Positions 16,201 through 24,866 of a stretch of DNA of 35,160 bases are shown here, in pieces. Source of the DNA: Deltaproteobacteria bacterium (lineage in GTDB: Bacteria > Desulfobacterota > Desulfobulbia > Desulfobulbales > Desulfobulbaceae); contig JAJRQC010000148.1 of NCBI GenBank assembly GCA_024280455.1, positions 1 to 35,160 of the forward strand, in the 5' to 3' direction. Position numbers and translations under genes: made by a program. The notes below the pieces were generated by a model. It saw only the letters and a program-made list of their open reading frames with translations. It did no database searches and was not told the origin of the DNA. Positions within the stretch are counted from its first letter, which is position 1; each line of letters opens with the position of its first letter.

Positions 16201-16806
16201 ACTTACAGGGTCAAAGGTGCGGATGGATTCAATGGTGTCACCAAAGAAATCCAGGCGCAGGGGGAGGGGCGTGTCACCGGCGGATGGTGAAAAAATGTCG
16301 ATTATACCGCCGCGGACTGCCATGTCGCCTATCTGCCGAACCATGTCGCAGTTCTGATAGCCGGCCTCGGTGAGCAAGTTGATCAGTTGGTCCCGATCGG
16401 TTTCCTCGCCGCGTATCACCAGCTCGCAGTGATTGTTGAGAAACTGTTTGGGGATAACCCGGCGCAGGATGGCTTCGGCCGAGGTGAAGACGATAAACGG
16501 CCTGGCGTTTTCCTGGAGCTGGTAGAGGGTGGAGATCCGGGAACCGGTGGTGGCCGGATCCGGGGCAAGCGCGGTATACGGCGGTATCTCGAAACTCGGA
16601 TAGATCAGGACTTGCGTGGCGGTGAAGAGTGCGGTGTCACGCGCAATAATTTCAAGCTGTTCGTCGGCGGGGACAATGCAGCAGACGGTTTTCTGCAGCT
16701 GGTCGGCAGCTCTTGCGAGAAACAGCGCTCCGCTGCTTCCCGTAAGCCCTGAAACATCAAGCTGTAGCCGACGCTTTCCCCGCAGTCGTTCTATTATCGA
16801 CTGCAT
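13285..16806 (-). CDS. mfd: Transcription-repair coupling factor
   Basis: This 1173-residue Mfd pushes stalled RNA polymerase off damaged DNA and recruits UvrA. In order it shows a UvrB-like N-terminal module (about 1-330), the CarD-like RNA polymerase-binding domain (LAPGDIVVHRDHGLGAFCGL, about 495-515), the RecG-like helicase with Walker A GDVGYGKTE, the DEEH box in LLIVDEEHRFG, TATPIPRTL, and motif VI QLRGRVGRSSRQAYAYLL, then the C-terminal TRCF domain. Length is normal. It starts 11 bases downstream of the bamA stop with AGAGGCACC before ATG 16806, and its stop overlaps the HAD gene. All core motifs look intact. Confidence 0.97.
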   Translation of the reverse strand: MQSIIERLRGKRRLQLDVSGLTGSSGALFLARAADQLQKTVCCIVPADEQLEIIARDTALFTATQVLIYPSFEIPPYTALAPDPATTGSRISTLYQLQENARPFIVFTSAEAILRRVIPKQFLNNHCELVIRGEETDRDQLINLLTEAGYQNCDMVRQIGDMAVRGGIIDIFSPSAGDTPLPLRLDFFGDTIESIRTFDPVSQRSKEERQEAVLLPATDLLFPGASETKAWRTFLDKEIKELSWSDDERHHLIDRLKAHIPFAGCEFFLPLLYDYRHRVQTFFDYLEADTLIVTLDPVSCRQQAELIRERIQANYSESMGAGKAALPPGRLFLSAKEQEAYVKTRSHVALCRLPDPDSQAEAINLASGDHNLLTQEIELQRKKRGLLAPLADRLISWSKRDETTVIACKSSRQAEHMEEMLAGYQVQLHHCQSPIKPEELSAGLIYLVRHPLSRGFDLPEEQLHFLSTAELFGEKRLQISRRKKQKRQGEPVQLETLAPGDIVVHRDHGLGAFCGLINMELAGRHTDFMQIEFRGGDKLYVPVDRLHWVSRYQGLSDQQPRLDRLGSSRWQATKKKVTDAVWKIAHELLDIYANRELRRGHQFSPPGELYSQLEESFAYDETAGQAKAIEDVLADMMSEQPMDRLICGDVGYGKTEVAVRAAFKAIEDGFQVAMLVPTTVLAEQHAATFRERFQGFPVEVASINRFRTTARQREICTGLAGGTIDLVVGTHRLLSKDINYAKLGLLIVDEEHRFGVSHKEKIKKIKSSVDVLTLTATPIPRTLQMSLLGIRDLSIISTPPRRRRSVKTFLARYENLVIREAVLRELQRGGQLFFVHNRVRSIHRVAENLAELVPHARIGIGHGQMPGSQIEDVMVRFINHELDILVCTTIIESGLDIANANTIIINRADHLGLADIYQLRGRVGRSSRQAYAYLLVPSLDSLTKDAKKRLRALMDASELGSGFKLAMNDLQIRGGGNLLGVSQSGHIAAVGYDLYLDLLQNTVEDLKKKQQDGDVEPPVDPEINLKVSAFLPEDYIQDTAQRYHVYRRLSLAGTEEPEVLLDLIDELEDRYGRLPEETQTLCRMIGLKHPLQNLGISKLEQGPDALILSFSENSPVEPDSLLAFIDSEKKKARKQKRKTAIRLTPDYRLIVPLMEQETLFKQIENVLGSLSKS

Positions 16807-16817
16807 AACAGGTGCCT

Positions 16818-19496
16818 CTAGAACGCTCCACCCATGGTAAAGTCCCAGTTGGATGTATCCTCGCCTTCCTTCTGGTCCAGGTTGAAGCCCCAGGCTAGTC
16901 GAATCGGTCCCATGGGTGACATCCAGAGAAATCCGACCCCGGCGGTATGCTTGTAGTTGCTGAAGTCCCAGTTATCTTCCACTGCATAGACATTACCGAG
17001 ATCAGTAAAGATTTCCCCATGCAGACCGGCTTCTTCCATCAGGGGGAACTGTATGGCAATATTCGTATACCACATCTTGTCACCACCGACTTTCTCACCG
17101 GTAATCGGGTCAACCGGACTGATGTCTGCCGAAGGAAAGCCGCGGATACTGTTCATGCCGCCAAGGTAGTATCGTTCATAGACGGGAAGTTTTTTCTTGT
17201 CGCTGGCAAAGGCCTCGCCGATGGAACCCTTAATATGAAAAACGGATTTCCAGAACATTGGAAAATACCAGCTGCTGGAGCCCTCAACCTTGGTAAATTC
17301 GGCATCGCCGCCGAGAATGCCCCCGGCATAACGGACGCTGAACGAATTTTTGGAACCTGAATCAGGGACGAATTGTTTGTTTCTGGTATCTCGGTTCAAC
17401 CGGGCGTTGACGGCACTGGTGATTTTAATGTCCTGAGAATCCTTGATGGTCTGGGAGGCGAATTCGGCAATATCACTCAAGGTGGTGTTATCAATTGAGT
17501 AGCCATAAAAAATATACCATTTGCCGAAAAACGGCTGGCCGAAGCGCAGGGCGCCGCCGGTGGAATCCTTGGTATAGTCGTCATATTCCCGTTGCCAGTT
17601 GAAGATGTCTATTCCAGCCGATACATGGGAGTCCAGGAACCGGGGGTTGGTATAACTGAGGTTGAAACGGGTGGTGACGCCGCTTAGATTTGCCGACAGC
17701 GAGAGTCGGTTACCGGTACCCATCAGGTTGTTTTCGGAAATCTCACCCATAAACAGAACGGATTCGGATGAACTGTAGCCCGCCCCGATACTGAACTGGC
17801 CTGTTGATTTTTCCTTGACGTTGATCATAATGTTCATCTGGTCTTCACTCATGGTCGGCTGCGGAGTCACCGTTACTTCCTCGAAAAAACCAAGCCGCTG
17901 CAGCTTCTGGGTCGAAGAACGGATGGCCTTGGAATCAAAGACGCCGCCCTCTTTTACGGTAAGATCCCGGCGGATAACGTTGTCGCGGGTTCGGGTATTG
18001 CCCTGTATCTCCACCCGGTTAAAGTAGACCAGTGAGCCCTTGTCTATCTTGAGGAGGATGTCGACCCGTTTACCGGACTTGGCCCGGTTGATCTTTGGAT
18101 TGATCTCGGCAAAGGCATATCCGTTTTCAGCGTAGAGATCGGTCAGTTTCAGGGTGTCTTCACGTAAGACCTGGCGGTTGAGGAATTTCTCCCCGCGAAT
18201 GTTCAACATGCTGATCAGGGCAGATTTATCCTTGATAAGGTCGCCCTGGATGTCGACCGTCCCCACCCGGTAGCGCGGACCTTCCTCGATGGGAAAGGTG
18301 ATGTGGAGGGCGCCCTCACTTTCCTCTACCCTGGGGGCTCCGACCTTGGCCTCGATAAAACCGTGATTATGATAAAAGGCGGCAAGTCTACCGGCATCCT
18401 GCTGCAGGACATCCATTTTCAGGACACCGCTGTCCGTAAACCAGGAGAGCCAGTTCCAGGTGCCGGTTTCGATAACATCTTCAAGGTCACCGTCGTCAAA
18501 GGATGTATTGCCCTGAAAGGTTATTTTTTCAACCGATATTTTTTCCCCCTCCTGAATCTGGTAACGGACAGTCACGGTCTCCGGGGTCGGATAACTGAGA
18601 TTGGCCGTTACCTTGGTGTTAAAATATCCTTTGGATTTGTACAGACTTTTGATCCGCTGAACACCGTTGTTGATCTTGGATGGGTTGATAATGGAGTTGG
18701 GCAGGATGTTTGCGGCCTCGCGGACATCATCTTCGGAAATCTCATCGGCACCGCTGAAGGTGACGGATCTGATAATCGGTTTTTCTTTGACCTGAAAGAT
18801 AACGGCCTTACCGGTCGGGGTATCGGTGACGTCAATAGCCACGTCGTCAAAATAGCCCATGGAAAAGACGGATTTCAGATCCCGGCGCAGGTCGGCAGGA
18901 TCATAAAAGTCGCCAGGTTTGGTATTGATCTTGCGGAGGATGGCGCCGGAATCGATACGTTCATTTCCGGCCGGTGCAATGGAGGCGATGACAAAGTCAC
19001 GGCTGGAGTAGCCGAGGATATCGGTGATTGCATCGTGAACAATCAGGTCCAGCTCATTATCGGTTGGAGCTTCCTGGAACGATCTGTGCAGGGCACTGGG
19101 ACTGAGGACATCAAAAACAGCAACGTCCAGGCTGATGCGCTGGCCGATTTTGGTCAGACTGCCCACGGCAACATAGTCATAACCGGTTTTATCGGCAATT
19201 TTGCTCAGCGTTGCAGCCGGTGGAGGCCAGGAACCTGAATAGTCAACCAGGTTTTCCGCTTCGGAGCGGGGGATCATTGTGAGATTTTTTGTGGCCAGAG
19301 CACTGCCAAGGGCTTTGTCGGCTCGTTTCTGAAGATCCTTGTGCTCGGGGGCATTGATTTTTAAGGGAAGAAACGCAGTGTTTTGTTTGGCTGCCTGTAC
19401 CGGCAGAACAAAAAACAGGAACAGCAAAAAGAAGAAAAGGAACGGGAATGCTGCAACCGGTCTCGTGGAGTTATAAAGGTCTGATCTCAACTGCAT
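16818..19496 (-). CDS. bamA: Outer membrane protein assembly factor BamA with an extra N-terminal domain
   Basis: The 892-residue precursor inserts beta-barrel proteins into the outer membrane. It has a signal peptide (about 1-36, hydrophobic run FPFLFFFLLFLFFVLPVQA), then an unusual alpha/beta domain (about 38-160, AFLPLKINAP to ISLDVAVFDV) reminiscent of the N-terminal domain of TolB or FlgO/CsgG-type proteins. POTRA repeats follow (about 166-540), then the Omp85 barrel with the lid-loop motif NSIRGFPSADISP, ending in the expected C-terminal phenylalanine before TAG. ATG 19496 follows AGGAAT and is preferred over an in-frame TTG 18 bases upstream. The 123-base gap before it holds a likely promoter. 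It is followed by mfd after 11 bases. Confidence 0.95.
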   Translation of the reverse strand: MQLRSDLYNSTRPVAAFPFLFFFLLFLFFVLPVQAAKQNTAFLPLKINAPEHKDLQKRADKALGSALATKNLTMIPRSEAENLVDYSGSWPPPAATLSKIADKTGYDYVAVGSLTKIGQRISLDVAVFDVLSPSALHRSFQEAPTDNELDLIVHDAITDILGYSSRDFVIASIAPAGNERIDSGAILRKINTKPGDFYDPADLRRDLKSVFSMGYFDDVAIDVTDTPTGKAVIFQVKEKPIIRSVTFSGADEISEDDVREAANILPNSIINPSKINNGVQRIKSLYKSKGYFNTKVTANLSYPTPETVTVRYQIQEGEKISVEKITFQGNTSFDDGDLEDVIETGTWNWLSWFTDSGVLKMDVLQQDAGRLAAFYHNHGFIEAKVGAPRVEESEGALHITFPIEEGPRYRVGTVDIQGDLIKDKSALISMLNIRGEKFLNRQVLREDTLKLTDLYAENGYAFAEINPKINRAKSGKRVDILLKIDKGSLVYFNRVEIQGNTRTRDNVIRRDLTVKEGGVFDSKAIRSSTQKLQRLGFFEEVTVTPQPTMSEDQMNIMINVKEKSTGQFSIGAGYSSSESVLFMGEISENNLMGTGNRLSLSANLSGVTTRFNLSYTNPRFLDSHVSAGIDIFNWQREYDDYTKDSTGGALRFGQPFFGKWYIFYGYSIDNTTLSDIAEFASQTIKDSQDIKITSAVNARLNRDTRNKQFVPDSGSKNSFSVRYAGGILGGDAEFTKVEGSSSWYFPMFWKSVFHIKGSIGEAFASDKKKLPVYERYYLGGMNSIRGFPSADISPVDPITGEKVGGDKMWYTNIAIQFPLMEEAGLHGEIFTDLGNVYAVEDNWDFSNYKHTAGVGFLWMSPMGPIRLAWGFNLDQKEGEDTSNWDFTMGGAF

Positions 19497-19587
19497 GGAG
19501 GATTCCTGTGGCAATTATTTGTTGTCTACAGTGTAGGTTATATGATTTTCAGGCAGCGGGACACTGTGCGTGCATGAACCCGGCGCC

Positions 19588-19615
19588 ATTATGCCATGTT
19601 CGGGGGAAAATGCAA
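19588..19615 (-). promoter_or_regulatory. Candidate promoter of bamA
   Basis: On the minus strand TTGCAT (19615-19610) and CATAAT (19593-19588) are spaced by 16 bases, about 92 bases upstream of the bamA start. The leader contains the perfect dyad CTACAGTGTAG (19526-19536). Function is inferred from sequence. Confidence 0.4.
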
Positions 19616-19619
19616 AGGT

Positions 19620-20381
19620 TTATGAAGGCTCCGGTTCATGACCTTCCTCAGTCGGGAGATGCTGCTTGTCAAGGAGTTGGGCAACCCGGTCATGGACGAG
19701 TGCGGCGAGTTGTTGTTTGTCTCTGGCCTTGTAGTCCGTGGTCGGGACAGGGGGGCCGATCCGAAGAACGATTTCACCGCTTTTCGGCAGCAATCTGCCC
19801 TTGGGAAGGAGCTGTGAGGCGTTGTTGAAGCCGATGGGAACGACCGGTACCCCGGACTTGATGGCCAGCAGAAAGGCGCCGGCCTTAAACGGATGGAGTT
19901 TTCCGTCCCGGCTGCGGGTGCCCTCCGGAAATATCAGGACCGAACTCCCGTCGCTGATACGGTTTGCGGCCAGGGAAAGGCTTTTGAGTGCCTCCCGGCC
20001 CCGGGAGCGGTCGATGGAGATAAAGCCGACCTTGCGCATGGCCTGACCGAATATGGGAATTTTAAAGAGCTCTTTTTTTGCGATCCATCTGAAATCATGT
20101 GGAAAGTAGCCCTGGAAACTGTAAATGTCCAGCTGGCTGGTATGGTTGCCGGCAAAGACATAGGTGGCCTGACTGTCAAGGTGCTCCATACCAGTGACCC
20201 GTACGCGGATACCGGCAATCAAGAGGAGGATTCTGGCCCAGGTCCTAGGATATTTTTGGGCTTTGACGGTGGAACTTTTTAATACACTGGTATCGATGAG
20301 AGCAAGAACACAGACCGCACAGGTTACAAGAGGAACGAAAAAAAGAAAAAGCAGTGAACGGAGGAACTGGAAGAGTGACAT
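19620..20381 (-). CDS. plsC: 1-acyl-sn-glycerol-3-phosphate acyltransferase
   Basis: The 253-residue membrane-bound enzyme adds the second acyl chain to lysophosphatidic acid, forming phosphatidic acid for phospholipid synthesis. The catalytic motif HTSQLD (H80 to D85), the glycerol-phosphate motif FPEGTRSRDGKL (151-162) and the VPVVPIGFNN block (178-187) are all present, and residues about 7-30 form a membrane anchor. Length is normal. It follows the SDR gene by 10 bases and precedes bamA, giving a cell-envelope cluster. Confidence 0.92.
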   Translation of the reverse strand: MSLFQFLRSLLFLFFVPLVTCAVCVLALIDTSVLKSSTVKAQKYPRTWARILLLIAGIRVRVTGMEHLDSQATYVFAGNHTSQLDIYSFQGYFPHDFRWIAKKELFKIPIFGQAMRKVGFISIDRSRGREALKSLSLAANRISDGSSVLIFPEGTRSRDGKLHPFKAGAFLLAIKSGVPVVPIGFNNASQLLPKGRLLPKSGEIVLRIGPPVPTTDYKARDKQQLAALVHDRVAQLLDKQHLPTEEGHEPEPS

Positions 20382-20391
20382 AAGAAATAGT

Positions 20392-21543
20392 TTAGCTTTT
20401 ATCCGTCATATCGGGAAAGGGTCCGGTTGAATCGGCGTGGATGGAGCTCAGCAGTTCCCTGGGAGCATAGCGAAAATCGTTCTCCAGTTCATTGCACCCG
20501 AAAAATTCTTCGTTAAAGGTGGTGATCAGGTTGAGATGGCCCCATCGGGTCAGATAATAAATCACCAGTTTGGGCAGGGCTGAAATAACCGTCTCATCGG
20601 GAAAGGGATCGACAAAGCTTGAATTCAGCAGCTTGTCGCAGTTTAATGTCTGAGAATGGTAAAAATTTTCCAGGAACATGAGCTCCGGCGGCAGCCGGAC
20701 GGAGATCCCGAACCAGCTCAGAATCTTGGCCAACCGTTCAAGAAAATATTTTCCGGAGCGGATCACCGGGTAAGGGACGTATAATTCCCGGGGCCGATTG
20801 AGTTCAAGATAGGAGCGGATAGTCAGGATAAGCTCGTCCATGCCGATGGGTTCCCTGTCGACAAAGTGATAGGTTCTCCTTGAAAATTCTTCCCGGTTTT
20901 CCAGGATATGATGGACAAAGTAGGGGAGTTTATTGGCGTTGGTGTACGAGTGTTGAATGCCTTTTTTGGTGATCAGAAAAGGCATGGCCTCGTCGGCAAT
21001 GGTGAAGAACAGGCGGTGGAATCCCTGGATTTTATGGTCATGCTCCCCGTAGACAATGGCCAGCCGAACGACGGTGTAATCAAGGCCTTTGTGCTTGCCC
21101 ATATATTTTAAGGTCCGCTCGCTCATGAGCTTGGACTTGGCGTAGTTGCTCAGCGACGGCGACAGCGGCAGGTGATCTTCTTCGGTCAGATTTCTCCCGT
21201 TGGGCAGGGTTGAGGCCGAGCTCATATGGATGTAGGGGATGTTGAGCGCACAACAGGCCCGGGCCAGGTTAACGGTGCCGAGATAGTTGACTTCAAAGGC
21301 AAGCTGGGCATCACTGTCCAGGGCGGCCATGGCCGTGTTGATGACGAAATCGGGCTGGACTCTCCGCAGGTAGGCCTTGATGTCTTCTGCCGTACGAATA
21401 GAGAGTTTTTTTGAGCTGGGAGCTCGGATTTCTATTTCGTCTGCTGTTTTTGTCTTGAAGTAATGGGCCAGCGTACCGCCGATCAGGCCTGACCCGCCGA
21501 TAAGGACTCCAAGCCTTTTTTGTGTCTGTGATGCCTGAACCAT
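20392..21543 (-). CDS. NAD(P)-dependent epimerase/dehydratase (extended SDR)
   Basis: The 383-residue protein is an extended short-chain dehydrogenase/reductase. The nucleotide-binding glycine motif GGSGLIGG is at 16-23. The catalytic YxxxK is at Y134-K138 in SNYAKSKLMSER, preceded by the serine in HMSSASTLPNGR. Such enzymes act on nucleotide sugars or related substrates; the family cannot be narrowed further, although the RmlD-like layout is suggestive. The C-terminal 120 residues are less conserved. ATG 21543 is the natural start. It heads the minus-strand cluster leading to plsC and may serve envelope sugar metabolism; that is inferred. Confidence 0.75.
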   Translation of the reverse strand: MVQASQTQKRLGVLIGGSGLIGGTLAHYFKTKTADEIEIRAPSSKKLSIRTAEDIKAYLRRVQPDFVINTAMAALDSDAQLAFEVNYLGTVNLARACCALNIPYIHMSSASTLPNGRNLTEEDHLPLSPSLSNYAKSKLMSERTLKYMGKHKGLDYTVVRLAIVYGEHDHKIQGFHRLFFTIADEAMPFLITKKGIQHSYTNANKLPYFVHHILENREEFSRRTYHFVDREPIGMDELILTIRSYLELNRPRELYVPYPVIRSGKYFLERLAKILSWFGISVRLPPELMFLENFYHSQTLNCDKLLNSSFVDPFPDETVISALPKLVIYYLTRWGHLNLITTFNEEFFGCNELENDFRYAPRELLSSIHADSTGPFPDMTDKS

Positions 21544-21579
21544 TGTGTATCAGGTGCCGGGTGTCGGATGAATATCTCT

Positions 21580-21947
21580 CCTGCACTGAACATCGCTCGG
21601 TGCAGGGCTTAGGTTCGCTCAAAAAGAACTTCGCATTCTGCGGCGCACTCTGGACATTTAGAAAAGCGAGCTTCAATTATGCAATCCTCGACGTAGCCCT
21701 GCTACGCCTGCGGTTGCATGCAATCAGATCACTTCTTTAAATGTCCACATCTCACCTCATCTCTACGTTTAACGGTTCAGGTGGGGCAATAAAATCACCC
21801 TAACCTCTGCCTGTAACTGTTCTGGAGTGCCTTAGATTTGTTCATTTAGGACTGCAAAGCGTACTTGTGCTACTCGAGCAGGCCTAAATGGGCGAAGATG
21901 AGGTGCTTCTGAATAGTTACCTCTACGTAGTTATTTTTGAGCGAACC
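21580..21947. repeat. Nested inverted-repeat element between the SDR gene and icd
   Basis: Several palindromes lie inside one another: an outer 14-bp pair GGTTCGCTCAAAAA (21612-21625) and TTTTTGAGCGAACC (21934-21947); GGACATTTA (21652-21660) with TAAATGTCC (21738-21746); the hairpin CGTAGC-CCT-GCTACG (21692-21706); and CATTTAGG (21843-21850) with CCTAAATG (21883-21890). Just outside is CCTGCAC (21580-21586) with GTGCAGG (21600-21606). The right part, from near 21880, resembles the element at 29.9 kb. No gene is seen from 21544 to 22222; a MITE-like element or structured RNA is possible. Confidence 0.55.
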
Positions 21948-22036
21948 CTTACTATCTCCTTGTATAACTTATCGAATATATCATGATCAGGGACAAAAGA
22001 CACCTTTTTTCCTGTTGTCCGGCCAATGCTGTTTCG

Positions 22037-22065
22037 TTGACGATTGGCCTGTGATCGACTATGTT
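22037..22065 (+). promoter_or_regulatory. Candidate promoter of icd
   Basis: TTGACG (22037-22042) and TATGTT (22060-22065) are spaced by exactly 17 bases, 158 bases before the icd start and after the inverted-repeat element. The -10 match is moderate. Confidence 0.4.
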
Positions 22066-22222
22066 AATCTCTTTATTTATGGGTACCAGGCTCGGGTGGA
22101 AACTGTTTTCTCCGGATCGGTGCCCTTTCTTCGGGGAAAAACCGGTGGTTTAGTGAGCTGTCGGCAATACTGTTTATTTGGCGTACTTAAATAAAAAAGA
22201 TAAGAAAGAATAGAGGGACGTT

Positions 22223-23437
22223 ATGGCAAAAATTAAAGTAAAAAATCCCATCGTTGAACTCGACGGCGACGAGATGACACGTATTATCTGGGCCTTTATC
22301 AAGGAAAAACTGATCCTGCCCTATCTGGATGTGGATTTGAAATATTATGATCTCTCAGTCCAAAAACGGGATGAAACCGAAGATCAGATCACCATTGATG
22401 CCGCCAATGCGATAAAAAAGTACAGGGTAGGCGTCAAATGTGCCACAATTACACCGGATGAGGCCAGGGTGGAGGAGTTTGACCTCAAAGAGATGTGGCG
22501 CTCACCCAATGGAACCATTCGTAATATTATCGGCGGCACGGTCTTTCGCCAGCCGATTATCTGTAATAATATTCCCCGCCTTGTTCCCGGCTGGACCAAA
22601 CCCATTGTCATCGGTCGTCATGCCTTCGGCGATCAGTATCGGGCAACGGATTTCCTGATTCCGGGGCCGGGCCGGCTGACCATGAAGTTTGAGCCCGCCG
22701 ACGGGGGGGAGGCTGTAGAGTATGAAGTGTTTGAATTTCCCGGCAGTGGTTGTGCCATGGGAATGTATAATCTGGATGACTCCATCCGCGGTTTTGCCCG
22801 TTCCTGTATGAATTACGGGTTGAATCTGGGCTGGCCGGTGTATCTGTCGACTAAGAATACCATTCTGAAAAAATATGACGGCCGCTTCAAGGATCTTTTT
22901 CAGGAGATATTTGAGGCCGAATTTGCCGATCGCTTTGCCGAGGCCGGGATCACCTATGAGCATCGGCTGATTGATGACATGGTGGCTGCGGCCATGAAAT
23001 GGGAAGGCGGTTTTGTCTGGGCCTGTAAGAACTACGATGGTGACGTCCAGTCCGATACCGTAGCCCAGGGCTTTGGTTCCCTTGGTCTGATGACCTCCGT
23101 GCTGATGACCGAGGACGGCAGGACCATTGAAGCGGAAGCTGCCCACGGCACGGTGACTCGTCATTACCGTGAGCATCAGAAGGGCAATAAGACCTCGACC
23201 AATCCCATTGCCTCTATTTTTGCCTGGACCCGTGGCATCAGCTACCGGGGAGCCTTTGACGAGACTCCCGATGTAGTCAAGTTTGCCGAGACCCTGGAGA
23301 GAGTTTGTGTGGAGACCGTGGAGTCGGGATTTATGACCAAGGATCTGGCCCTTCTGATCGGCGAAGATCAGGGGTTCCTGACCACTGAGGAATTTCTGGC
23401 CAAACTGGATGAAAATCTCAAGGCCGCCATGGCATGA
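22223..23437 (+). CDS. icd: NADP-dependent isocitrate dehydrogenase (eukaryote-type homodimer)
   Basis: This 404-residue enzyme oxidatively decarboxylates isocitrate to 2-oxoglutarate in the TCA cycle. It belongs to the class resembling mitochondrial IDH2 rather than E. coli Icd: it begins [17 protein letters not shown] and contains [31 protein letters not shown]-like [13 protein letters not shown], and [15 protein letters not shown]. The metal-binding region [26 protein letters not shown] and the NADP segment [12 protein letters not shown] are intact. AGAGGGACGTT precedes ATG 22223. It stands alone in its transcription direction after a large intergenic element. Confidence 0.95.
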   Translation: MAKIKVKNPIVELDGDEMTRIIWAFIKEKLILPYLDVDLKYYDLSVQKRDETEDQITIDAANAIKKYRVGVKCATITPDEARVEEFDLKEMWRSPNGTIRNIIGGTVFRQPIICNNIPRLVPGWTKPIVIGRHAFGDQYRATDFLIPGPGRLTMKFEPADGGEAVEYEVFEFPGSGCAMGMYNLDDSIRGFARSCMNYGLNLGWPVYLSTKNTILKKYDGRFKDLFQEIFEAEFADRFAEAGITYEHRLIDDMVAAAMKWEGGFVWACKNYDGDVQSDTVAQGFGSLGLMTSVLMTEDGRTIEAEAAHGTVTRHYREHQKGNKTSTNPIASIFAWTRGISYRGAFDETPDVVKFAETLERVCVETVESGFMTKDLALLIGEDQGFLTTEEFLAKLDENLKAAMA

Positions 23438-23472
23438 TTTCAGGTTGTTCAGGCAGCAGGCTAAAGGCTGTG

Positions 23473-23505
23473 GAGGGTTGTCCAGTGCATTTCCGGACAA
23501 CTCTC
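23473..23505 (+). terminator. Stem-loop after icd (no clear T-tract)
   Basis: GAGGGTTGTCC (23473-23483) pairs with GGACAACTCTC (23495-23505), 11 bp with one G-T wobble. No T run follows, so it may be an mRNA 3'-end stabiliser rather than a true intrinsic terminator. Confidence 0.4.
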
Positions 23506-23583
23506 CTGCCGATATCCTTTGGAACTGATCCTGGGGATTATGCTCTGCAGTCTGATGGCCTTCAGTCTGTCCTCCAATAGACA

Positions 23584-24300
23584 GTGTCTTTTTTTGAAAG
23601 CATAAAGGACCTGCTCTTCCCACCCCGTTGCCTTGCCTGCAACCTGCAACTCGACCGGTATCGGCTTCCTCTGCTCTGCGAGCCCTGTTGTTGCGGGTTC
23701 GTTCCCATTGTTTCCCCCCTGTGCAGCTGCTGCGGCCTTCCCTTTCCATCGGGCCGGGATCATCTCTGCGGTGACTGTCTGCCTGGAAAACAGCCGTTTG
23801 CGCTGGCCAGGGCTTCTTTGTATTATCAGCAGCCACTGGTTTCTCTGATCCTGCAGTGGAAATTCAGCCATCGTATGACTGGTCTTGCCACCCTGGCTTC
23901 CCTGGCAACGCAATCGGCGGGTTTTTCCACTTTTTCCGTTCCCGACCTGATCTTCCCTGTGCCTCTGCATAAAAGCCGTCTGCGCCGGCGCGGATTTAAT
24001 CAGGCCTTGCTGCTGGCCGGCAGCTGTTTTCCCGGGTGGCGAAACAGCATTGTTGCCGATGGGCTGCTCCGGATCAGGGCTACGGTTCCGCAGACAAGTC
24101 TGGATGGTGCCGGGCGCCGGAAAAATCTCAAGGGGGCCTTTACCCTGAAAGATCCGGATATGGTCAGGGGGAAAACCGTTCTTTTGGTTGATGACGTCTT
24201 CACAACCGGTTCTACGGTTCGTGAGTGCAGCCGGGTTCTTCGGGCTGGTGGTGCTGAGCGGGTTGAAGTCTTTACCCTGGCCAGGTCTTTGCTGTCCTAA
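23584..24300 (+). CDS. ComF family phosphoribosyltransferase-like protein
   Basis: The 238-residue protein has the double-zinc-finger layout of ComF: PPRCLACNL (14-22), CEPC (32-35), CSCC (47-50) and CGDC (62-65), then a type I phosphoribosyltransferase domain. The PRPP-binding motif VLLVDDVFTTGST is at 199-211, and the basic stretch RLRRRGFNQ at 132-140 is typical. ComF supports DNA uptake in competent bacteria; in others (GntX-like) the role is unclear. The start is GTG 23584 without a strong ribosome site. It lies 146 bases downstream of icd. Confidence 0.88.
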   Translation: MSFFESIKDLLFPPRCLACNLQLDRYRLPLLCEPCCCGFVPIVSPLCSCCGLPFPSGRDHLCGDCLPGKQPFALARASLYYQQPLVSLILQWKFSHRMTGLATLASLATQSAGFSTFSVPDLIFPVPLHKSRLRRRGFNQALLLAGSCFPGWRNSIVADGLLRIRATVPQTSLDGAGRRKNLKGAFTLKDPDMVRGKTVLLVDDVFTTGSTVRECSRVLRAGGAERVEVFTLARSLLS

Positions 24301-24301
24301 T

Positions 24302-24331
24302 CAGGTGAGAATTCGGGCAAATTTTCACCTG
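24302..24331 (+). terminator. Stem-loop just after the ComF gene
   Basis: CAGGTGAGAATT (24302-24313) pairs with AATTTTCACCTG (24320-24331), 12 bp with one G-T wobble, around the loop CGGGCA. There is no T run straight after it, although a run of seven Ts occurs about 35 bases further on. Confidence 0.45.
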
Positions 24332-24502
24332 TTGCCTCAGGGCATCATCAGGGCTGGAGAATTCCTTTTTTTGGGTCCGGAAAAAGAGCATATTATTTTA
24401 TCAATTAAAGTAAGAGAGAAAAAATCAGCAGCGGCGGGCAGTTAAAATGAAAGGGGTTTGCTGGAGGATGTTTTTAAAGTATTTGGGAGCATTGTGAAGG
24501 TA

Positions 24503-24600
24503 TGTGTAGAAATCTAGAGATACCACATTGTGGAAAATCTGTTGATAACTTTTCACATATGTCTTAACCATTTGATTATATTCTGATCCATTGTCAAAAA
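24503..24600. other. AT-rich region with DnaA-box-like 9-mers upstream of dnaA
   Basis: Read against the consensus TTATNCACA, TGTGTAGAA (24503-24511), TGTGGAAAA (24529-24537) and TGTTGATAA (24540-24548) each differ by one base on the minus strand. The dyad CCACATTGTGG (24523-24533) overlaps the second. AT-rich sequence follows to 24620. This could be an origin or a DnaA autoregulatory region. Apart from the stem-loop at 24302, I see no other feature in the gap 24301-24866. Confidence 0.35.
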
Positions 24601-24866
24601 ATGAAAAATACGGATTGAGGCCCCTTTGAAGCTATCAATCTTTGCAAACCCTGTTCGCTGCAGGGGCTTTTATTTTGTTTGTGTTAGGGATGTTCTTTCC
24701 CTCAAATCAGGTCAAATCGGTTTTGACCGGGGGGCACTTTTTCAGTATCAATTGCGTATCAAAATTAAGGACGGTTGTCTCCGTCATGTCAGGGCCGGTA
24801 GAGTCTGCTCCGGCCATTTGCTGAAGAATTTTTTCGTTGAGAGTTAAAGAGGGGAAGGTAGCACGT

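Noticed and set aside
21612-21947. Integron attC site
   Set aside because: The outer ends do not match the RYYYAAC/GTTRRRY core pattern, and there is no integron integrase in the window.
22502-23836. 444-codon open frame on the minus strand opposite icd
   Set aside because: It is antisense to icd and the comF start, has low-complexity composition and no recognisable domain; icd is certain.
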